Shown here: piece by piece, positions 33,292-41,266 of the stretch
How the letters are laid out: each line of letters begins with the position of its first letter
Numbering within the stretch: position 1 is the stretch's first letter
Origin: DASXVX01 sp036504075
Lineage (GTDB): Bacteria; Bacillota; Sulfobacillia; Symbiobacteriales; Symbiobacteriaceae
Length of the DNA stretch: 64,000 bases
Direction: 5' to 3'
Assembly (NCBI GenBank): GCA_036504075.1
Contig: DASXVX010000056.1
Location: 1-64,000 of the forward strand
Position numbers and translations under genes: made by a program
The notes under the pieces: model-generated
What the model was told of the DNA's origin: nothing
Databases searched by the model: none
What the model saw: only the letters and a program-made list of their open reading frames with translations

Positions 33292-33305
33292 CTGTCAGTT
33301 CCGTT

Positions 33306-34580
33306 TCACTTTTTCAGGGCGCGCCAGCCAATATCGCGCCGGTAGCTCTTCCCATCGAACTGAACGGCGTCGACGCCGTCGTACGCCACCGCCAGTGCGT
33401 CCTGCAGGGTGGCGCCCACCGCCATGCAGCCCAGCACCCGCCCGCCGCTGGTCACCAGCGCCCCCTCATCGTCGAAGGCCGTGCCGGCGTGAAAGACCGT
33501 AACGCCCCGCCGGTCGGCCTCCTCCAGCCCGCTGATCGGGATGGACTTTCGGTACGGTCCCGGGTAGCCCGCCGAAGCCACCACGACATACGCTGCGGAC
33601 ATCGGTCGGAACCGCAGGTCCGCCTGATCCAGCCGCCCCTCCAGGCAGGCCGTGAGGACCTGGAGCAAGTCGGACTCCAGGAGCGGCAGCACCACCTGGG
33701 CCTCCGGGTCGCCGAACCGGGCGTTAAACTCCACCACTTTGGGTCCGTCCGCCGTCAGCATGAGTCCGGCGAACAGACACCCGATAAACGGCGTGCCGCG
33801 GTTCGCCATGGCCCGGATCACGGGCTCCAGAATCCGCTTCTGGACGAACTGGGCGACCTCCGGGGTATACATGGGCACCGGCGCATACGTGCCCATGCCG
33901 CCGGTGTTGGGTCCGGTATCGCCTTCGCCCACCGGCTTGTGGTCCTGGGCCGAGACCATTTGCTTCACGGTCCGGCCGTCGGAAAAGGCCATCACGCTGA
34001 CCTCCGGACCCTCCATGTACTCCTCGATCACGACCCTGGCCCCGGCGTTGCCGTAGGCCAGGTCCTGCATGATGTGCTTGAGCGCCGCCCGCGCCTCGTC
34101 CGCCGTGCGGCAGACCGCGACGCCCTTGCCCAGGGCCAGCCCGTCCGCCTTGACGACGATCGGCGCGCCCTCCATTTCCACGTACGCCAGTGCGGACTCA
34201 TAGTCGTTGAAGCTGCCGTACCGGGCCGTGGGCACGTTCGCTTTGGTCATGATCTCCTTGGCGAACTCCTTGGACCATTCGAGCCGGGCCGCGTCCCGGG
34301 TCGGCCCGAACGCCCGGATGCCCAGGCCCTTCAACGCGTCCACCAGCCCCAGCGCCAGGGCGTCGTCCGGCCCCACGATCACCAGGTCGGCCTTCAGCTT
34401 CTCCGCCAGTTCCACCTGCGCCACGACGTCCGTCGCGCTCACCCCGGGATGGCACCAGGCAAACCGGGAGATGCCCGGATTGCCCGGAGCGACGTGCAAT
34501 TCCTTGATCAGCGGACTCTGGAGGGCCTTCCACGCCAGTGCGTGTTCCCGTCCGCCACCGCCGACGATCAATACTTTCAT
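33306..34580 (-). CDS. purD: Phosphoribosylamine-glycine ligase PurD
   Basis: A 424-residue ATP-grasp enzyme (GAR synthetase). It begins MKVLIVGGGGREHALAW; GPDDALALGLVD, VVKADGLALGKGV and EEYMEGPEVSVMAFSDG are typical, and EFNARFGDPEAQ carries the Mg ligands. The ATG at 34580 has GGGAGG 12 bases upstream. Last pur gene of the operon, 20 bases after the PhzF-family gene. Confidence 0.95.
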   Translation of the reverse strand: MKVLIVGGGGREHALAWKALQSPLIKELHVAPGNPGISRFAWCHPGVSATDVVAQVELAEKLKADLVIVGPDDALALGLVDALKGLGIRAFGPTRDAARLEWSKEFAKEIMTKANVPTARYGSFNDYESALAYVEMEGAPIVVKADGLALGKGVAVCRTADEARAALKHIMQDLAYGNAGARVVIEEYMEGPEVSVMAFSDGRTVKQMVSAQDHKPVGEGDTGPNTGGMGTYAPVPMYTPEVAQFVQKRILEPVIRAMANRGTPFIGCLFAGLMLTADGPKVVEFNARFGDPEAQVVLPLLESDLLQVLTACLEGRLDQADLRFRPMSAAYVVVASAGYPGPYRKSIPISGLEEADRRGVTVFHAGTAFDDEGALVTSGGRVLGCMAVGATLQDALAVAYDGVDAVQFDGKSYRRDIGWRALKK

Positions 34581-34599
34581 GGCCCGCCGATGCCTCCCC

Positions 34600-35403
34600 T
34601 TACACTTCCACCTGCTCACGCACCACAGCCTGCCCGTACAGCCAGGTCCGGCCGTCGGGTTCCTGCTTTACCAGCATGCGCCCGGGCCGCCCCATGGCGT
34701 GTCCCTGCTCGATCTTGAGCGCCCCACAGCCGGGGGCGACACCGTGCTTCCAAAGATACCAGGCCAGGGCCACAGCCGCAACGCCGGTCACCGGGTCTTC
34801 GTATATGGCCGCCCCGGCCGGAAAATGCCGGGCGTCGGCCGTGGCCCCGAAAGTCCGGGCCTTACAAGTAAAGACGTAAATGCCGGTGGTCTCGGTCGTG
34901 GCGCACGCCTCTTCTATCTGCCGGGATTCCGGTCGGAGCGCGTCAAGCACAGCCGTCGACCGGACCGGCACCAGCAGCTTTGGCCGGGCCGAACCACCGG
35001 GCTGAACGGGTCCGTCGATCTCCGCCGGATCGAGGCCCAGCGCCTGTGCTGCAACGCTCGCCGCCACCGGGTCCCGGAACGAAACGCCCGGCATGGCCAG
35101 GCCCAGGAGTTCCGGCTGCACGTCCACCGGCAAGTCGCCGGCAGGCGTGGAGACTTTGAACCGGCCGGCCCGCCCCATGACCGCCAGGGCTGCCAGCGTC
35201 CCGTGCCCGCACAGCGTCATGGCCGTGCCCGAAGGCTGGTAATACCGCAGCGTGGTCCCATCCACAAAAGTCGTCTCCAGGCCCAGCCGGGCGGCGACAC
35301 CCGCCATGACCGGACCCGTCAGGCCGCCGCTATCCAGCACCACGGCGCCCGGGTTCCCCTGCCCGGGCGCCTTGGTGAAGACATCCACCAGATGGACCTG
35401 CAT
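34600..35403 (-). CDS. PhzF-family isomerase/epimerase-like protein
   Basis: A 267-residue protein of the PhzF/DapF-like fold. GNPGAVV near residue 17, the catalytic Glu in LETTFV, PSGTAMTLCGHGTLAA and the C-terminal EDPVTG with QGHAMGRPG are conserved. PhzF enzymes isomerise small acids, but most members have unknown substrates. It sits between purH and purD in the operon and has no clear Shine-Dalgarno, suggesting coupling to purH seven bases upstream. Confidence 0.87.
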   Translation of the reverse strand: MQVHLVDVFTKAPGQGNPGAVVLDSGGLTGPVMAGVAARLGLETTFVDGTTLRYYQPSGTAMTLCGHGTLAALAVMGRAGRFKVSTPAGDLPVDVQPELLGLAMPGVSFRDPVAASVAAQALGLDPAEIDGPVQPGGSARPKLLVPVRSTAVLDALRPESRQIEEACATTETTGIYVFTCKARTFGATADARHFPAGAAIYEDPVTGVAAVALAWYLWKHGVAPGCGALKIEQGHAMGRPGRMLVKQEPDGRTWLYGQAVVREQVEV

Positions 35404-35409
35404 GCGAGT

Positions 35410-37008
35410 CTAGTGCCGGAAGTGCCGGACGCCGGTAAAGACCATGGCCACGTTCAGCTCATCCGCCCGCTGGATCGACTCCTGGTCCCGGATGGAGCCG
35501 CCCGGCTGAGCGATGGCCGCGATGCTCGCAGCGCCGGCCGCTTCCACGACGTCGGGGAAGGGGAAGAATGCGTCGGAGGCCAGAACGGCGCCCTTGACCT
35601 TATCACCCGCCTGGTTCAGCGCATGGCGGGCCGCGTCGATCCGGTTCATCTGCCCGGCGCCGACGCCGAGCGTCATGCCGCCCCTGGCGACGACGATGGC
35701 GTTGGACTTCACGTGCTTGCAGACCTTCCAGGCGAAGAACAGGTCGTCCATCGTCTCCGGCGAAACGGCCGCCTGGGTCACGGTCTTCCAGTTCTTCGGG
35801 TCCTCGGCGATGGCATCCCAGGTCTGAATGTTGAAGCCGCCGGCCACCCGCTTCACGTCGTAGCCCTTGGGCGCCGTCCGCTCGATCGGGCCGACTTCCA
35901 GCAACCGGACGTCCTTCTTCTTGGAAAGGATCTTCAGCGCTTCGGGCTCAAAGTACGGCGCCATGACGATCTCCACGAAGATGTTCTTGATTTCGTTGGC
36001 AGTCGCCGCGTCGCAAGGCCGGTTCAGGGCAATGATGCCGCCGAAGATCGAGACGGTGTCGGCCTCGTAGCACTTCTTGTAGGCTTCCACAAGGGTGTCC
36101 GCCACGGCGACGCCGCAGGGGTTGGCATGCTTGACCGCCACGGCGGCCGGCAGGTCGAACTCCTTGACCAGTTCCAGCGCCGCATGGGCGTCGTTGATGT
36201 TGTTGTAGGAAAGCTCCTTGCCGTGCAGTTGCTTCGCCCCGACGATGGTGGTGGCGCCCTGGCCCCAGGTCTCGTCGGCGTAGAAAGCGGCCTGCTGGTG
36301 CGGGTTCTCGCCGTAGCGCAGGTCCTGAATCTTCTTGAGCGTCAGCGTTACGGCGTACGGGAACTCGGCGCCGGTCGCCTCAGGCACGGCCTGCCCGGCC
36401 TGGCGGGCCGCGACAATGGTCCGGCCCCGGTTGGCGAGCCAGGCCGCAATGGCCGTATCGTAAGCGGAGGTGTGTTCAAACGCCTCCACCATCAGTTCGA
36501 ACTTGGTTTCGAGCGACGCCTCGCCGGCGGCCCGCAGTTCCGCCAGCACCTGGGCGTACCGCTCCGGGTTGACCAGCACGACCACGTCCTGCCAGTTCTT
36601 CGCTGCGCCCCGCACCATGGACGGCCCGCCAATGTCGATCTTTTCGACGGCGTCCTCCAGGGCCACGTTGGGGTTCGCCACGGTCTCACGGAACGGATAC
36701 AGGTTCACGACCACCATGTCGATGGGTGCCACGTGGTGCTCTTTCAACTGGGCCATGTGCTCCGGGTTGGAGCGAATGGCCAGAATACCGGCGTGAATCT
36801 GGGGCTGGAGCGTCTTGACCCGGCCGTCCAGGATTTCCGGGAAGCCCGCCACCTGGGCGACCTCCTGGACCGGAATGCCGGCGCTCTTCAGCGCCTTGTA
36901 AGTCCCGCCGGTAGAGATGATCTCGACCCCGAGCTTATGTAGTTCCTGGGCGAACTCCACGATGCCGTTCTTGTCATAGACACTGATGAGTGCACGCTTA
37001 ACGGGCAT
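35410..37008 (-). CDS. purH: AICAR transformylase / IMP cyclohydrolase PurH
   Basis: A 532-residue bifunctional enzyme for the last two steps to IMP. The N-terminal MGS-like cyclohydrolase domain is 1-200 (ALISVYDKNGIVEFA, DGRVKTLQPQIHAGIL). The C-terminal transformylase has QLHGKELSYNN, the catalytic KHANPCGVAV and SDAFFPFPD. AGGAGG precedes the ATG. Confidence 0.96.
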   Translation of the reverse strand: MPVKRALISVYDKNGIVEFAQELHKLGVEIISTGGTYKALKSAGIPVQEVAQVAGFPEILDGRVKTLQPQIHAGILAIRSNPEHMAQLKEHHVAPIDMVVVNLYPFRETVANPNVALEDAVEKIDIGGPSMVRGAAKNWQDVVVLVNPERYAQVLAELRAAGEASLETKFELMVEAFEHTSAYDTAIAAWLANRGRTIVAARQAGQAVPEATGAEFPYAVTLTLKKIQDLRYGENPHQQAAFYADETWGQGATTIVGAKQLHGKELSYNNINDAHAALELVKEFDLPAAVAVKHANPCGVAVADTLVEAYKKCYEADTVSIFGGIIALNRPCDAATANEIKNIFVEIVMAPYFEPEALKILSKKKDVRLLEVGPIERTAPKGYDVKRVAGGFNIQTWDAIAEDPKNWKTVTQAAVSPETMDDLFFAWKVCKHVKSNAIVVARGGMTLGVGAGQMNRIDAARHALNQAGDKVKGAVLASDAFFPFPDVVEAAGAASIAAIAQPGGSIRDQESIQRADELNVAMVFTGVRHFRH

Positions 37009-37028
37009 TTCGAATCTCCTCCTGCATC

Positions 37029-37493
37029 CTATTTAGGTCCTTTGCCTTCTTCGGGCCGATACGCGTCGCGGTCGAGCCAATACTTCTTCTCATGGCCGGC
37101 CAGATACGCCAGGAGCGGATCGCGGTACACCGGCCAGGTAACGTACCGCGCCACCTCGTCCCGGCGCACCCAGCAGGCATCGATTACAAACTCGTCGTTC
37201 GCGGGCGTCCGGAGCGTCCCCCCCGCCTTCCGGCAGGAGAATACGTGCACCAGAAAGTGCATGTCGTGGACCAGGTTGTGGGAATCGGTGACGTACGCCA
37301 GCTCGACCGGCGCCACCAGCAGCCCGGTCTCTTCCTCCACTTCCCGGACCACGCAATCGGTCAGGCTCTCGCCGACCTCCAGCCGACCGCCCGGCAGGGA
37401 CCAGATGTCCCCCATGTCCCAGCGGTTCAGGACCAGTGCGATCTGATCCTCGTCTTCCACAAGTCCGACACCCAGGATAAACTGCCTGCCCAT
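37029..37493 (-). CDS. Nudix hydrolase A
   Basis: A 154-residue Nudix protein. The Nudix box starts GGRLEVGE at about residue 35 and ends REVEEETGL, with all acidic residues present. It cleaves nucleoside diphosphates linked to another moiety; substrate unknown. AAGGGAG precedes the ATG. It lies between purN and purH, next to a second Nudix gene. Confidence 0.88.
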   Translation of the reverse strand: MGRQFILGVGLVEDEDQIALVLNRWDMGDIWSLPGGRLEVGESLTDCVVREVEEETGLLVAPVELAYVTDSHNLVHDMHFLVHVFSCRKAGGTLRTPANDEFVIDACWVRRDEVARYVTWPVYRDPLLAYLAGHEKKYWLDRDAYRPEEGKGPK

Positions 37494-37510
37494 CGCTCTA
37501 CTCCCTTAGC

Positions 37511-37942
37511 TCAAAACAGGTGGTACCGGGGTCGACGCTCTTCCAGCCAGGCGAACAGCGGCTCCACCCACGGACGATAGTTCATGTACTGACGAACTTC
37601 TTTGGGCGCCACCCATTTCACCTGCGTGACATCCTCGTCGTCGGCCTGAACCCCGAGCACCCCACCGATGGCGCGGGCGTGGAAGTAGAACTGCAGGTAC
37701 CATTCCTGCCGGGCCATGACGAACCATTCGGTCACAAAGGCAAGGTCGACCGGCTCCACTTCCAGGCCGGTCTCTTCCCGGACCTCCCGTTTGAGCGTCT
37801 GCACCAGCGCTTCGCCATCCTCACACGAACCTTTGGGCAAGGACCAGTGAGGCCGGCCATGGCCACGATTGCGCACCAGGAGGACCTTTCCCTCGTCGTT
37901 CAGCAAAACGGCTCCCACTGCCATTCGCCTGACGCAGGCCAC
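37511..37942 (-). CDS. Nudix hydrolase B
   Basis: A 143-residue Nudix protein with PKGSCEDGEALVQTLKREV followed by REETGLEV; the PKG start of the box resembles diadenosine-polyphosphate or MutT-like hydrolases. It starts with GTG after GGAGG, with ATG six codons later as an alternative. Different in sequence from Nudix A, so the pair is not a recent duplication. Confidence 0.87.
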   Translation of the reverse strand: MACVRRMAVGAVLLNDEGKVLLVRNRGHGRPHWSLPKGSCEDGEALVQTLKREVREETGLEVEPVDLAFVTEWFVMARQEWYLQFYFHARAIGGVLGVQADDEDVTQVKWVAPKEVRQYMNYRPWVEPLFAWLEERRPRYHLF

Positions 37943-37969
37943 CTAGGCACCTCCCTTCCTGAGCCTATT

Positions 37970-38572
37970 TTACCCCAGGATAACGCGCCGGCCCTCGATC
38001 CGGAACCGACCCGATGCAAAGACCTGTACTGCCAGCGGGTAGATCCGGTGCTCCTCCTGGAGAATCCGTTCGGAGAGCGTCTCCGCGGAATCGCCCTCCA
38101 GCACGGGCACCGCCGCTTGCAGGAACACCGGTCCCTCGTCCATGCCCGCGGTCACGAAGTGGACCGTGCAGCCCGCCACCTTGACCCCGTACTCCAGGGC
38201 CTGCTTCTGGGCATCCAGCCCCGGAAAAGCCGGCAGCAGCGAGGGATGAATGTTAAGAATCCGCCCGTCGTAAGCGTCCAGCACCGGCTTGCGCACGATC
38301 CGCATGTACCCGGCCAGGCAGACCAGGTCCACGTCCCGTGCCCTGAGCGTCTCCGCCAGCGCGGCATTGTACGCATTCTTCGTTTCGTATGCAGCCGGAT
38401 CCAGGAAGATGGCTTCCACGCCCGCCCCGCGGGCACGCTCCAACCCGTAAGCACCTGGCTTATCCGAGACGACCGCGACGATCCTTCCGTCGATCCGCCC
38501 CGCCGCGCAGGCGTCCAGCAGCGCCTGCAGGTTAGACCCCCGACCGGAGACCAACACACCGATCCGTATCAT
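37970..38572 (-). CDS. purN: Phosphoribosylglycinamide formyltransferase PurN
   Basis: A 200-residue 10-formyl-THF-dependent GAR transformylase. IGVLVSGRGSNLQALLDA, SDKPGAYGLERA, the catalytic Asn/His in RILNIHPSLLPAFPGLDA, and GCTVHFVTAGMDEGP are seen. The ATG at 38572 follows GGAGG by 7 bases. A 170-base interval, in which nothing is recognised, separates it from purM. Confidence 0.95.
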   Translation of the reverse strand: MIRIGVLVSGRGSNLQALLDACAAGRIDGRIVAVVSDKPGAYGLERARGAGVEAIFLDPAAYETKNAYNAALAETLRARDVDLVCLAGYMRIVRKPVLDAYDGRILNIHPSLLPAFPGLDAQKQALEYGVKVAGCTVHFVTAGMDEGPVFLQAAVPVLEGDSAETLSERILQEEHRIYPLAVQVFASGRFRIEGRRVILG

Positions 38573-38742
38573 TCTCTCACCTCCGAACGCAAACAAAGAG
38601 TGCCGTGAGCGGGGCCGGGGGAGAAGGCTGAGGGGCGCAGGGAGGCTTCCGCAGCGACGTTCGAGTCGATCAGTCTGTCGTGCATACGATGGAGACTCGG
38701 GGAGCAAGGAAGCCCACCGGAGCCCCGTAACACCCTCCCACA

Positions 38743-39792
38743 CTACCGCGAAACCGTGACCTCTCCATCCCCACCCACGACCTCGCCCACCACCCAGGCC
38801 GCCTCACCCAACTCCCTAGCCGCCACCACGATCGCCTCCGCGTCGCCCGCCGGCACCGCCAGCACCATGCCCAGCCCCAGGTTGAACGTCGACTCCATCT
38901 CCCGGTCATCCACCGGCCCCAGTTTCTGAATCAGGTCAAAAATCGGCGGCATGGGCCAGGCCGACCGGCGCACCAGCGCCGCCGTGCCCGCCGGCAGCAT
39001 CCGGGGGATGTTCTCGTGCAGCCCGCCCCCCGTAATGTTGGCCGCGCCATGAATGGCGAACTTCTCATAGAGTTTCAGGAAATTGGCGGCGTAAATGCGG
39101 GTGGGCGTCAGCATCACCCGCGTCAGGGGGATGCCCCCCAGCTCCGACGGCCGGTCGCCCAGGTTGAACTTCCCGCCGTCCATTCGCAGCAAAACCCGCC
39201 GGGCCAGCGAGAAGCCGTTGGAATGGAGCCCGCTGGAGCCCAGGGCCACCAGCGCATCGCCCACCACAACCTGCTCCCCGGTCAGAATCCGGTCCCGGTT
39301 GACAATGCCCACGGCAAAGCCCGCGAGGTCATACTCCCCGTCGGGATACATGCCCGGCAGTTCCGCCGTCTCGCCGCCGACCAGGGCGCAGCCGGCCATG
39401 ATGCACCCGTCGGCCACGCCCTTGACCACCTGCTCCAGCACTTCCAGGTCCTTCTTGCCCGTCCCGATATAGTCCAGGAAGAAGAGCGGCTCGGCCCCCT
39501 GGCAGATGATGTCATTGACGCACATGGCCACCAGGTCTTGCCCGACGGTGTCGTGCACTTTGGCCAGGAACGCCAGCTTCAGCTTCGTTCCCACGCCGTC
39601 GGTCCCGGAGACCAGCACCGGGTCCGGATACTTCGTGAGGTCCGGCGCAAAGAACCCGCCGAACGCCCCGATGTTCGCGAGCATCCCCGGCCGGGCCGTC
39701 CGCCCGGTGTGCTCGCCGATGCGCTTGACGAGCTCGTAATGCCGGTCCCGGTTCACCCCGGCGTCTGCATATGTCAGAGGCTTTTTAGTCAT
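38743..39792 (-). CDS. purM: AIR synthetase PurM
   Basis: A 349-residue FGAM cyclo-ligase. LTYADAGVNRDRH, SGTDGVGTKLKLA, DLVAMCVNDIICQGAEPLFFLDY (in two parts) and GGETAELPGMY are diagnostic, with NITGGGLHENIPR in the C-terminal domain. The ATG overlaps the purF end by 8 bases. Confidence 0.96.
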   Translation of the reverse strand: MTKKPLTYADAGVNRDRHYELVKRIGEHTGRTARPGMLANIGAFGGFFAPDLTKYPDPVLVSGTDGVGTKLKLAFLAKVHDTVGQDLVAMCVNDIICQGAEPLFFLDYIGTGKKDLEVLEQVVKGVADGCIMAGCALVGGETAELPGMYPDGEYDLAGFAVGIVNRDRILTGEQVVVGDALVALGSSGLHSNGFSLARRVLLRMDGGKFNLGDRPSELGGIPLTRVMLTPTRIYAANFLKLYEKFAIHGAANITGGGLHENIPRMLPAGTAALVRRSAWPMPPIFDLIQKLGPVDDREMESTFNLGLGMVLAVPAGDAEAIVVAARELGEAAWVVGEVVGGDGEVTVSR

Positions 39793-41266
39793 CGCTCGGT
39801 TCCCCCTCCAGCGTGAACTTCCCCACGTTCTCCAGCACCGGCACGGGGTACTGGGCGGTAAAACAGGCGAGGCAGTAGCCCCGGCCGGTATCCATCGGAA
39901 TGCCCACCGCCTTGACCATGCCGTCGGTGGAGAGATAGTACAGGCTGTCTGCACCGATGTAATCCCGAATGGCGTTTACGTCCCGCCCCTGGGCCACCAG
40001 ATCATTCACCCGAGTAGTGTCGATGCCGTAGTGGCACGCGTTCTTATACGGCGGCGAGGAGACCCGCATGTGCACTTCCCGAGCTCCCGCCTCCCGCAGC
40101 AGCGAGACGAGATGCCGGGAGGTCGTCCCCCGGACGATCGAGTCATCCACCAGCACCACCCGCTTGCCCTCGATCACTTTCCGCAGCGGGTTCAGCTTCA
40201 GCTTCAGCGCCGCCTCCCGCTTCAGCTGCGAAGGCAGAATAAACGTCCGGGCGATGTAGCGGTTCTTAATGAGCCCGACCTCGTATGGAATTCCCGACTC
40301 CTCGGCGTACCCGGTGGCCGCCGAAATGGAGGAGTCCGGCACACCGATCACAATGTCCGCCTCCGCCGGCGCCTCACGGGCCAGCTGCCGGCCCATCTCT
40401 TTGCGGACGGCATGCATATTGACGCCTTCCAGCTGGGAATCCGGTCGGGCGAAGTAGATGAACTCAAACATGCAGGGCCGGGACGTGGAAGCCTCCTTGA
40501 TCGCCGTCTGGGAGCGAATCGTGCCCTCCCCCGAGATGGTGATCATTTCGCCCGGCGCCACTTCCCGGACGAATTCCGCCCCCACCGTATCGAACGCGCA
40601 GGACTCCGAAGCGACCACCCAGGCGTTGCCCAGCCGGCCCAGTTGCAGCGGCCGGATGCCATGGGGGTCCCGCACGGCAATCAGCTTGTCGGCGGCCAGA
40701 ATCAGCAGGGCGTAAGCCCCGTGCACCTGGTTCATGGCATAGACCACGGATTCCTCCAGCGTCTCCTTCTTGGAGCGCACGATCAGGTGCGTCAGCACCT
40801 CGGTATCCACCGTGGTGGAGAAAATCGCCCCGTCGTCCTCCAGCCGCTCCCGGATGGGCGAGGCGTCCACCAGGTTGCCGTTGTGGGCGAGTGCCATGCC
40901 GCCCTTGCGGGTCGAAACAACGATCGGCTGGGCGTTCCCCAGGTTCGAAGAGCCGGTGGTCGAGTAGCGCACATGGCCGATGGCAATGTGCCCTTTCAGC
41001 TTCTCCAGGGTCGCCGGGTTGCTGAACACGTCCGTGACCAGGCCCATGCCCTTGTGCACTTCCAGGTCCTTGCCGTCGGCCGAGACGATGCCCGCCGACT
41101 CCTGTCCCCGGTGCTGCAGGGCAATCAGCCCATGGTGGGTCAGGCGGGCGGCCTCCGGGTGCCCGAATACGCCGAACACGCCGCACTCATCCACGGGGCC
41201 TTTGGAGGGATGAGTTGCGAGGTTCCATCGGTAAGGACGCAGGGCCAGTTTCAGGCTCTCATCCAC
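39785..41266 (-). CDS. purF: Glutamine PRPP amidotransferase PurF
   Basis: A 493-residue first enzyme of purine synthesis, Bacillus type. A propeptide of about 27 residues ends before CGVFGVFGHP, exposing Cys1. RGQESAGI and HVRYSTTG (with its Gly) form the glutaminase site. The PRPP loop is VVLVDDSIVRGTTS. The C-terminal YCLACFT and upstream cysteines fit the 4Fe-4S ligands of this type. A GTG start at 41266 follows AGGAGG and overlaps purL. Confidence 0.95.
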   Translation of the reverse strand: MDESLKLALRPYRWNLATHPSKGPVDECGVFGVFGHPEAARLTHHGLIALQHRGQESAGIVSADGKDLEVHKGMGLVTDVFSNPATLEKLKGHIAIGHVRYSTTGSSNLGNAQPIVVSTRKGGMALAHNGNLVDASPIRERLEDDGAIFSTTVDTEVLTHLIVRSKKETLEESVVYAMNQVHGAYALLILAADKLIAVRDPHGIRPLQLGRLGNAWVVASESCAFDTVGAEFVREVAPGEMITISGEGTIRSQTAIKEASTSRPCMFEFIYFARPDSQLEGVNMHAVRKEMGRQLAREAPAEADIVIGVPDSSISAATGYAEESGIPYEVGLIKNRYIARTFILPSQLKREAALKLKLNPLRKVIEGKRVVLVDDSIVRGTTSRHLVSLLREAGAREVHMRVSSPPYKNACHYGIDTTRVNDLVAQGRDVNAIRDYIGADSLYYLSTDGMVKAVGIPMDTGRGYCLACFTAQYPVPVLENVGKFTLEGEPSDD

